Shown here: piece after piece, positions 16,285 to 22,410 of the stretch
How positions within the stretch are numbered: position 1 is the first letter of the stretch
Layout: each line of letters opens with the position of its first letter
Assembly: GCA_934277615.1 (NCBI GenBank)
Contig: CAKQUV010000003.1
Span: forward strand, 1 to 64,000
Source of the DNA: an uncultured Clostridia bacterium
Lineage (GTDB): Bacteria > Bacillota > Clostridia > Christensenellales > CAG-917
Direction of reading: 5' to 3'
DNA length: 64,000 nucleotides
The notes under the pieces: generated by a model
Database searches by the model: none
Told to the model about the DNA's origin: nothing
Seen by the model: only the letters and a program-made list of their open reading frames with translations
Made by a program: the position numbers and the translations under genes

Positions 16285-16313
16285 ATAATAGCATTTACAT
16301 ATTTGTTTGTCAA
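16285..16313 (-). promoter_or_regulatory. Consensus promoter of the tRNA unit
   Basis: Minus strand: TTGACA (16308-16313), 17 bases, TATTAT (16285-16290), starting about ten bases before tRNA-Ala. Close to the sigma-A consensus, as expected for stable RNA. Confidence 0.8.
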
Positions 16314-16460
16314 ATGATTTTTCAAAAATTTCAGTATTATTCTAAAATAGAAAATTCATTGTTAAACGATTGCCAACTTATCATTGAAAGCATTGGGCGG
16401 ATTTGGCGGCGGCGGTCGCCCCGGCGGCAGAATGTAAAAACCCCTCATCAAATAGTGCTT

Positions 16461-16634
16461 TCGCACGAAGATATGGCGTCGAGAAATCGACGCCGTATCT
16501 TTTTGCACGCAAGAATTATTTGCCTATCGGCAAATTTTGTGGTGATATTTTTAGCCTTTGGCTAAAAGTGATATTTGCCTATGGCAAGTGATATTCTCGC
16601 GAAGCGAGAGTGATATTCGCACTTTGTGCGAGTT
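16461..16634. repeat. Hairpin array 1: GTGATATT boxes separated by triloop hairpins
   Basis: A 14-bp hairpin (16461-16492, AGATATGGCGTCGA and its complement) precedes the array. GTGATATT boxes occur about every 20 bases (around 16541, 16568, 16588, 16610), and between them lie different short palindromes with three-base loops: TTAGCC-TTT-GGCTAA, TTGCC-TAT-GGCAA, CTCGC-GAA-GCGAG, CGCAC-TTT-GTGCG. The box is constant while the stem changes but stays paired. A second array is at 35395-35488. Confidence 0.85.
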
Positions 16635-16790
16635 GCGGATTATTCCATTCGGGTGTGGGTATCCCACCCTTTCGTCATTGCGAGCGCAAGCGTGGCAATC
16701 TAGCCGCAGGCGCATTTCGCTACGCTGGATTCCCACGGTTACTTCGTTCCCTCTGAATGACAAGTAAGGAATATTCCACATTAGCACGAA
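16635..16790. repeat. Dispersed module with GTCATTGCGAG and GGAATATTCC
   Basis: Contains CGTCATTGCGAGCGCAAGCG, GTGGCAATCTAG, CTACGCTGGATTCCCACGG and ends near GGAATATTCCACA (16769-16781). Parts recur inverted at 35325-35395 and direct at 52857-52930 in this window. The sequence style matches short repeats I know from several other bacterial genomes. No coding capacity. Confidence 0.7.
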
Positions 16791-17035
16791 GTGCGCACCA
16801 CCAAACAGACAATCTAGCGGAACTGTGATATGAGTTTTGTCCATCTCATACTGATAGCAAAAGATTGGCTGTGCGGTAGTAGTTGCGAGAACAAATGCGG
16901 TTTATGGCAACAAATGCATTTGTTGTCCTCACCGCAATGCCGTTTGAGCAACGTGCGCCTAAATATGTGTCAAGTTATCTCTGCGAGATAACTGACACGT
17001 GTTTAGCATTCGGCGCAATTATTAGGCGCATTCCA
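16791..17035. repeat. Modular repeat abutting the 3' end of spo0A
   Basis: On the minus strand, directly after spo0A, come GCGCCGAATGCTAAACACG, a TGTCA-GTTATCT hairpin, TTAGGCGCACGTTGCTCAAAC, a CAACAAATGCATTTGTTG palindrome, and GCTATCAGTATGAGATGG. The same order is found after ypeB (35145-35310), and parts follow glgD (52615-52680) and proS. TGCGCCTAA at 16954-16962 is the complement of the spo0A end (17022-17030), stop codon included. Between 16270 and 17021 I see no gene, only these repeats. Confidence 0.75.
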
Positions 17036-17768
17036 AGAGAAGCTTATCCGCAATCAATGCGATAAATTCACCGTTGGTGGGTTTTTCGTTGGGAGAGTAG
17101 ATTTTGATGCCGAAAATGCTGTTGATGTTTTCGATTTTGCCTCTGTTCCACGCAACTTCGATTGCATGGCGTATTGCACGCTCCACCTTTGAAGCGGAAG
17201 TGTTGTAGCGTATTGCGATGCCGGGGTAGAGTTGTTTTGTGATAGAGTTGATAATTTCCGGCGTTTCGATTGTCATTTTGATTGCTTCTCGCAGAAACTG
17301 ATAGCCTTTGATGTGAGCGGGGATGCCCACCGAGATAAAGAGATTGGCGATGCGCTCGTCAAGATTGTGATTTTTGACGGACGCACGCTGCGGTTTGGTC
17401 GGAACGGCAGGAGCCGATAGGTCGGATATCACTTTTACAAGTGCGTTGAAGTCAAACGGTTTTGCAAGGAAATAACTTGCTCCGTATTGCAACGCTTTTT
17501 GCACAAATCCGTCCGTTGCGAGTTGTGACATCATAATCACAATCGGTTTTTTACCCTCTAGCGCGCTGAGCACGCCGAAACCATCAAGCTCCGGCATAAC
17601 GATGTCGAGCAATACGAAGTCTGGGTGATATTCGTCGATAAGGCGAAGAGCTTGCACACCGTTTTGGGCAATGCCTACCACTTGCATGCCGTCTTTGGCA
17701 TTGATGAAATCGCTGACACTGTTGCATAACGCTGAGTTGTCATCTGCGATTACAATTGATTTGTTCAT
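17022..17768 (-). CDS. spo0A: Spo0A, sporulation master response regulator
   Basis: 248 residues. Receiver domain 1-115 with acidic pair D9-D10, phosphoacceptor D55 and K103; C-terminal Spo0A DNA-binding domain with the signature ITKQLYPGIAIRYNTSASKV followed by ERAIRHAIEVAWNRG and KPTNGEFIALIADKL. Phosphorylated Spo0A switches clostridia into sporulation by binding 0A boxes. TGGAGG eight bases upstream fixes the start. A TTTGTCGAG at 17845-17853 in the upstream region resembles an 0A box and would allow autoregulation, but it is only a partial match. Downstream it runs straight into a structured repeat. No histidine kinase is adjacent, as is normal in this group. Confidence 0.96.
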   Translation of the reverse strand: MNKSIVIADDNSALCNSVSDFINAKDGMQVVGIAQNGVQALRLIDEYHPDFVLLDIVMPELDGFGVLSALEGKKPIVIMMSQLATDGFVQKALQYGASYFLAKPFDFNALVKVISDLSAPAVPTKPQRASVKNHNLDERIANLFISVGIPAHIKGYQFLREAIKMTIETPEIINSITKQLYPGIAIRYNTSASKVERAIRHAIEVAWNRGKIENINSIFGIKIYSPNEKPTNGEFIALIADKLLLECA

Positions 17769-18057
17769 GATTTTCCTCCAAGTTTTTTATATAAAAACAT
17801 TATAAATTCCGTTGTTAAGCAAAAAAGGAAAGTTTTCACCATTTTTTGTCGAGCAAAAGGGGATTTTGTTTATTTCAACCAATTTTTGTGGATTTTTTGG
17901 AATATTTATTGTTACTATGAACATTTTAAAAGAAAAATCGCGATTTTTCAATAATTATTTTCACCAATTTTTCAACGCACTATATATTGGTGAAAAATGT
18001 TGGAAAAACACTATATGAGGCATTTTTGAAAAATTTTGAAAAAAATAGAAAATATAG

Positions 18058-18086
18058 TTTACATAATCACATCTTATCAATATAAT
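18058..18086 (+). promoter_or_regulatory. Sigma-A promoter of the acidic zinc-ribbon gene
   Basis: TTTACA (18058-18063), exactly 17 bases, TATAAT (18081-18086), about 30 bases before the ATG. The AT-rich 355-base spacer to spo0A holds repeated TCACCAATTTTT-like stretches but no gene. Confidence 0.8.
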
Positions 18087-18123
18087 ATATGAAAGTTAAA
18101 AACCCTTATAAAAGAGGTCGTAT

Positions 18124-18603
18124 ATGGGAAAGTACAAAAAATGTCCGCGTTGTGAGCTCAATTGGATTCCTGTGGAAGAGGAACTTTGCGAAGTGTGCAA
18201 GGCGGAACTCGGCAAAGCAAGCAAAATAAGTCTGTTAGAGGACGATGACGATATCGAAGAAGAGGAAAGAATTTGCCCTATATGCAAAGTCAATTATCTC
18301 GAGCCTGACGAGGACATTTGTCCCGCGTGCAGGGAAGAGCAAGCCGCCGCAAAACAAGCCGAAGAAGGCTCGGATGATTGGGACGACTTCGTTGACGACG
18401 CTACAATCGTTGACGATGACGAAGAAGAGGTGTCGCTCAATCAATTGCAAGAAGACGAGGAAGAAGAATTCGAGGACGACGACGAAGAAGAAAGTTGCCC
18501 CGACGATTTTGACGATTCCGACATCGGAGACATCGATGATTACGACGATGACGACGAGGATGAAGAAGAGGACGAGGACGACGACTTCGACGACGAAAAA
18601 TGA
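18124..18603 (+). CDS. Double zinc-ribbon protein with long acidic tail
   Basis: 159 residues, AGAGG ribosome site upstream. Two equally spaced Cys sets: C7-x2-C10...C22-x2-C25 and C51-x2-C54...C66-x2-C69, each CxxC-x11-CxxC, almost certainly two zinc ribbons. From about residue 80 the protein is dominated by Asp and Glu with almost no basic residues, so the tail must be disordered and strongly negative. Not a family I recognise. A DNA-mimic or protein-interaction role (for example with polymerase or ribosome) is speculation. It is divergent from spo0A and ends in its own terminator. Confidence 0.8.
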   Translation: MGKYKKCPRCELNWIPVEEELCEVCKAELGKASKISLLEDDDDIEEEERICPICKVNYLEPDEDICPACREEQAAAKQAEEGSDDWDDFVDDATIVDDDEEEVSLNQLQEDEEEEFEDDDEEESCPDDFDDSDIGDIDDYDDDDEDEEEDEDDDFDDEK

Positions 18604-18607
18604 TTTG

Positions 18608-18636
18608 AAAGCATCTGCTTATTGCAGATGCTTTTC
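18608..18636 (+). terminator. Terminator of the acidic zinc-ribbon gene
   Basis: Stem AAAGCATCTGC/GCAGATGCTTT, five-base loop, ending in TTTTC, five bases past the stop. Confidence 0.8.
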
Positions 18637-18673
18637 ATTTGGATAAGCGCACCAAACAGCGAATAACTGCGGC

Positions 18674-18713
18674 AGAGCCGTCCGATTGTCGGACGGCTCT
18701 TTATATATTTTTG
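18674..18713 (+). terminator. Second terminator-like hairpin
   Basis: Perfect 12-bp stem AGAGCCGTCCGA/TCGGACGGCTCT with a three-base loop, then TTATATATTTTTG. It closes the spacer before the dispersed repeat. Confidence 0.7.
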
Positions 18714-18719
18714 TCGTAA

Positions 18720-19110
18720 CTTCTCTAAATTCAATAGCCCCCTCTTTCCGGACACGCCGGTATTTCTCCCGCCACTCGGTTAGGGAAATTTCTCTACAAA
18801 AGTACCCGTCGCTCGCGGGGGGGGGACATTTGCCACGCGCATAGATAGGGGTATTTCACTTGTTATGCCACTCGTTCACCAACGAAAAGAACAACACTCG
18901 TTGGTTCACTTGTACTACACCCACAAGGCTTCCACACACAAAAGACAAGCGAACGATAGTGCGATATAAAAGATGAAAGCGCAGTCTTTTGTGTGAAGGA
19001 AAGAAGGAGCACCAAGGCAAAAAGCCTTGTGTGTGAGCGAGCTTGGCGCAAAGACGCTCGTCGCCTTGCGACTCGAAACTCCGAATAAGCACATTCCGTT
19101 AATAAGTATG
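18720..19110. repeat. Copy B of the modular dispersed repeat
   Basis: Begins GTAACTTCTCTAAATTCAAT and CCCCCTCTTTCCGGACACGC, as in copy E at 57190. The central hairpin is CCAACGA (18879-18885) / TCGTTGG (18898-18904) with loop AAAGAACAACAC; copies D and E have GCCGACAA/TTGTCGGC at the same place. A further module between CACAAGGCTT (18921) and AAGCCTTGTG (19021) is present in copies A and B but absent in D and E. No gene lies between 18604 and 19219. Confidence 0.8.
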
Positions 19111-19140
19111 CGTGATTGTAAATAAAAAAGGAATTTTCGT

Positions 19141-19169
19141 TTTACAAGAGGCAATTTACAGTATATAAT
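19141..19169 (+). promoter_or_regulatory. Sigma-A promoter of proS
   Basis: TTTACA (19141-19146), 17 bases, TATAAT (19164-19169). The leader is only about 45 bases, too short for a T-box. Confidence 0.75.
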
Positions 19170-19219
19170 ATCAAAGCAGTATATTATTATAATATATATC
19201 AATATTATTGAGGCAAGAT

Positions 19220-20659
19220 ATGGCAAAGGAAAAAGAACAATTTGTAAAAGAAATTACGGATATGAACGAGGATTTTCCCCAATGGTACACCGACGTCGTG
19301 CTCAAAACGCAACTCGTTGACTACGGTCCTGTCAAGGGTACTATGGTTATTCGTCCTTACGGATACGAGATTTGGGAAAATATCCAACACGAGATGGACA
19401 AGCGTTTCAAGGCAACGGGCCATAAAAATGCATATTTCCCGCTCTTTATTCCGTACAGTTTTCTCGTCAAAGAGGCTGACCACGTAGAAGGATTTGCGCC
19501 CGAAGTCGCACTCGTTACGCACATCGGCAACACTCCGCTCGAAGAGCAACTCGTCGTCCGCCCGACGTCCGAAACCATCATCTGCTCTATGTACGCAAAG
19601 TGGGTGAAGAGCTATCGCGATTTGCCCGTGCTTATCAATCAATGGGCAAACGTCGTGCGTTGGGAAAAGACCACTCGTCCGTTCTTGCGCACGAGCGAGT
19701 TTTTGTGGCAAGAAGGTCACACCCTCCACGCAACCGAGGAAGAGGCGAGAGAAGAAACGCTCAAAATGCTCGAAGTCTATCGCGAGTTTATGCAAAACGT
19801 GCTTGCAATCGACGTTCTCGTAGGTCAAAAGACGGAAAAAGAGAAATTTGCGGGCGCAGTGGACACCTACACCATGGAGGCAATGATGCTTGACGGCAAA
19901 GCGTTGCAATCGGGCACGTCGCACTATCTCGGCAAAAACTTTTCGTCCGCTTTCGAAATCAAGTATCTCGACAAAGACGGTCAACTCAAAAATCCCTATC
20001 AAACAAGCTGGGGTACGTCGACGCGTCTTATCGGCGCGCTTATAATGGCGCACGGCGACCAACGCGGTCTTAAACTTCCGCCTGTCGTCGCACCTATCCA
20101 AGTCGTGGTAGTGCCTGTGGCGGCTCATAAAGAGGGCGTTCTTGACAAGGCAAACGAAGTTGCAACCGCACTTCGCAACGCAGGCGTAAGAGTGGAGCTC
20201 GACGACAGAGAACAATCCCCGGGTTGGAAGTTCAACGAATGGGAGATGAAGGGCGTTCCTGTACGTCTGGAAATCGGTCCTCGCGACATCGAAAACGGTC
20301 AAGCCATGGTTGCACGCCGCGATACCCACGACAAATTCGCGCTCAAACTTGACGAGTTGACGACGGAAATCCCCGCATTGCTCGACGATATCCAAAAGAA
20401 TATGTACAAGCAATCTCACGATTTCTTGCACTCTCACATCGTCACTTGCCACAACCTCGACGAGATGAAAGACGCTCTCGACAATCACAACTTTGTCAAG
20501 ACTATGTGGTGTGGAGACCGCCATTGCGAGGACGTCATCAAAGAAAAGTTCTCCGCCACCTCTCGCTGTATGCCTTTCGACCAAACTCCCGTCGGAGACG
20601 TGTGCCCGGTGTGTGGGAAGCCGGCCACGCGCGTCATCTATTACGCCAAAGCGTACTGA
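19220..20659 (+). CDS. proS: Prolyl-tRNA synthetase, short archaeal/eukaryotic-like type
   Basis: 479 residues from ATG 19220; an in-frame TTG 12 bases earlier is less likely. Class II motifs are clear: motif 2 VVRWEKTTRPFLRTSEFLWQEGHT and the upstream LVVRPTSETIICSMYAKWV. The protein lacks the INS editing domain of bacterial long ProS and ends in the zinc-binding-like C-terminal domain with CPVCGKPATRVIYYAKAY, all typical of the archaeal/eukaryotic-like ProS found in many clostridia. It charges tRNA-Pro in the cytoplasm. Monocistronic with its own promoter. Its last codons and stop form the left arm of a 12-bp inverted repeat around the terminator. Confidence 0.95.
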   Translation: MAKEKEQFVKEITDMNEDFPQWYTDVVLKTQLVDYGPVKGTMVIRPYGYEIWENIQHEMDKRFKATGHKNAYFPLFIPYSFLVKEADHVEGFAPEVALVTHIGNTPLEEQLVVRPTSETIICSMYAKWVKSYRDLPVLINQWANVVRWEKTTRPFLRTSEFLWQEGHTLHATEEEAREETLKMLEVYREFMQNVLAIDVLVGQKTEKEKFAGAVDTYTMEAMMLDGKALQSGTSHYLGKNFSSAFEIKYLDKDGQLKNPYQTSWGTSTRLIGALIMAHGDQRGLKLPPVVAPIQVVVVPVAAHKEGVLDKANEVATALRNAGVRVELDDREQSPGWKFNEWEMKGVPVRLEIGPRDIENGQAMVARRDTHDKFALKLDELTTEIPALLDDIQKNMYKQSHDFLHSHIVTCHNLDEMKDALDNHNFVKTMWCGDRHCEDVIKEKFSATSRCMPFDQTPVGDVCPVCGKPATRVIYYAKAY

Positions 20660-20729
20660 AAATCGTTGCGATTTTACGAAAGACACGCAATTATGCGTGT
20701 CTTTCTTTTATTCGCTAGATTTTCAGTAC
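20653..20729 (+). terminator. proS terminator inside an inverted repeat that contains the stop codon
   Basis: Inner terminator AAAGACACGCA/TGCGTGTCTTT (20679-20704) followed by CTTTTATT. Outer arms GTACTGAAAATC (20653-20664, includes the proS TGA) and GATTTTCAGTAC (20718-20729) are perfect complements. Confidence 0.85.
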
Positions 20730-20862
20730 TCTAATCGCGCAACCGATACACGCTATCAGAATAAGATGGGCAAAAACTCCTACCACAGTTTCGCTATATC
20801 GCTTGCTTGATGCTCGCTTCGCTCGCGTTTGTGGTGGGCTTTTTCTCGCTCTTCATCCGTAT
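20730..20862. repeat. Repeat module CGCGCAACCGATACACGCTATCAG
   Basis: CGCGCAACCGATACACGCTA, then AAAACTCCTACCACAGTTTC and GCTATATCGCTTGCTTG. The same module recurs inverted at about 23935-24022 next to rpsR and direct at 35235-35310 after ypeB. It ends in TTTTTCTCGCTCTTCATC, which resembles the right part of the elements after lysS and glgP. Confidence 0.8.
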
Positions 20863-20863
20863 T

Positions 20864-20894
20864 AAAAAAGACACGCAATTTTGCGTGTCTTTTC
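20864..20894 (-). terminator. Terminator of the CNNM/CBS gene
   Basis: AAAAAGACACGCAA and TTGCGTGTCTTTT, the same stem sequence as in the proS terminator, just past the minus-strand stop at 20896. Confidence 0.75.
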
Positions 20895-20895
20895 G

Positions 20896-22257
20896 TTAGT
20901 CTTTATTCTCTTCTTTGTCGTGCTTGTCGAAGAGTTTGAATTTTTGCTCTTGCTCTTCCTCGTCTTCGGGCACGGGGTTGATATGCACTTTGATTTCGAT
21001 GATTTTGCGGGCAGTGAGTTTATTCACCACGATTGTAAGATTTTTGAAATCGAAGGATTGCGATTTTTTGGGGATATCTCCGAATTGCTCGATAACCCAA
21101 CCGCTGACCGTTTGCGAGTCGAAATTTTCGGTCTCGTTTTCGTTGATGTCGAATTCCTTGAAGAAATCGTCAAGTTCCGCACGGCCGTCCACGAGATAGT
21201 TTTCCTCGTCGACCTTGGTGAAGTAGTTGACCACTTCGTCGTGTTCGTCCCATATCTCGCCGACGAGTTCTTCGAGGATATCTTCGAGCGTTACTATACC
21301 GAGCGTTCCGCCGTACTCGTCAACGACCACTGCCATATGTACTTTTTGGCGTTGCATACTTTTGAGCAGTGCGGATATTTTCATATGTTCGGTTGCAACG
21401 GCAACGGGCGTAACGTAGTTTTTGATGTTTTTCTCGCCTTTTTCAAGGGCGGTGAAGAAGTCTATATTGTGGATCATACCGACGATTTGGTCGATAGAGT
21501 CTTTATATACGGGCAGGCGCGAATAATTGTATTCGAGGAATATGGACTTGATTTTGTCCATTGCCATATTGGTAGGCACGGCAATAACGTTGACTCTCGG
21601 CACGAGGATATCGGCAACTTCGCAATCGTCAAACTCGATTGCGCTGGAAATAAGTTCTTTTTCTTGCGTATCGAGCGAGCCGTCTTCTTGCGCCTCTTCG
21701 ACCATAGAGAGCAATTCTTCTTCTGTAATCTTGTCGTCGCCGTGGGATTTGAATATCTTTTTGAGCAAGAATTTGAGTCCTGCAAATACTATTGTGATGG
21801 GGTAGAGTATCACCATAATGACGCGGATGGGATAGCCGAATGCCATACAGACGCGTTCGGAATTTTCCTTTGCTATCATTTTGGGCGTGATTTCACCGAA
21901 AGTGAGGACTATGATGGTGGATACCGCAACGGATACGATGCCGCTCACTGCAGGATCGGAGATTACGCTTTCAAAGATATTGTTGAAAAGCACCGACAAT
22001 GTGATGTTGACGAGGTTGTTTCCCACGAGTATGGTGGATAGCAGTTTGTCGAATTTGTCAAGAAGGGAAAGAGCGTTTTTCGCGGACTTGTTTCCGCCTT
22101 GCGCTTTCAATTTGAGTTTTGTTCTGTTGACGGAACTAAATGCGGTTTCGGTTGCCGAGAAAAAACCCGAAAACAAAACCAATACGACTATAAAAATCGA
22201 TGATAAGATAGTACTGAGAGGGTCGGGATCGGCGGTTGCGCCAAGTAAGTTGCCCAT
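20896..22257 (-). CDS. CNNM/CBS-domain membrane protein (HlyC/CorC, hemolysin family)
   Basis: 453 residues, start fixed by TTAGGAG. N-terminal CNNM (DUF21) domain with three or four helices, SGFFSATETAFSSVNRTKLK and the LTFGEITPKMIAKEN signature (residues about 20-190); two CBS domains (DILVPRVNVIAVPTNM and VAVATEHMKISALLKSM, about 210-340); C-terminal CorC_HlyC domain (about 350-430). Relatives include CorB/CorC-type and PaeA proteins tied to Mg2+, Co2+ or polyamine export; the hemolysin label is historical. The C-terminus is strongly charged. Single-gene unit convergent with proS. Confidence 0.9.
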   Translation of the reverse strand: MGNLLGATADPDPLSTILSSIFIVVLVLFSGFFSATETAFSSVNRTKLKLKAQGGNKSAKNALSLLDKFDKLLSTILVGNNLVNITLSVLFNNIFESVISDPAVSGIVSVAVSTIIVLTFGEITPKMIAKENSERVCMAFGYPIRVIMVILYPITIVFAGLKFLLKKIFKSHGDDKITEEELLSMVEEAQEDGSLDTQEKELISSAIEFDDCEVADILVPRVNVIAVPTNMAMDKIKSIFLEYNYSRLPVYKDSIDQIVGMIHNIDFFTALEKGEKNIKNYVTPVAVATEHMKISALLKSMQRQKVHMAVVVDEYGGTLGIVTLEDILEELVGEIWDEHDEVVNYFTKVDEENYLVDGRAELDDFFKEFDINENETENFDSQTVSGWVIEQFGDIPKKSQSFDFKNLTIVVNKLTARKIIEIKVHINPVPEDEEEQEQKFKLFDKHDKEENKD

Positions 22258-22375
22258 ATATACTCCTAAATTTTTGATGTTTTGATAATATCATATAAAA
22301 TTCGACTTGTAAATATTAATCTTCGACATTTTACTTTTATTAAGTATTAATTAATAAATATTAACAATATCCTTA

Positions 22376-22404
22376 TTGTCATTTCCCCGAGTTTTTTATA
22401 TAAT
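22376..22404 (+). promoter_or_regulatory. Promoter placed for a leaderless transcript
   Basis: TTGTCA (22376-22381), 17 bases, TATAAT (22399-22404). Only six bases separate the -10 box from the ATG at 22411, so the start point should fall on or beside the A of the start codon; no ribosome site is visible. Confidence 0.7.
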
Positions 22405-22410
22405 GTCAGT

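Noticed and set aside
16519..16634. CRISPR array
   Set aside because: Boxes are only eight bases, spacers are palindromes of about 13 bases, and no cas gene is present.
19170..19219. T-box leader before proS (also considered for alaS and lysS)
   Set aside because: The spaces between promoter or preceding gene and start codon are too short, and no T-box consensus (TGGNACCGCG) was seen.
19205..20686. Long minus-strand reading frame (about 490 codons) opposite proS
   Set aside because: It lies fully antisense to an unmistakable proS and reads as no known protein; it is a by-product of codon bias.
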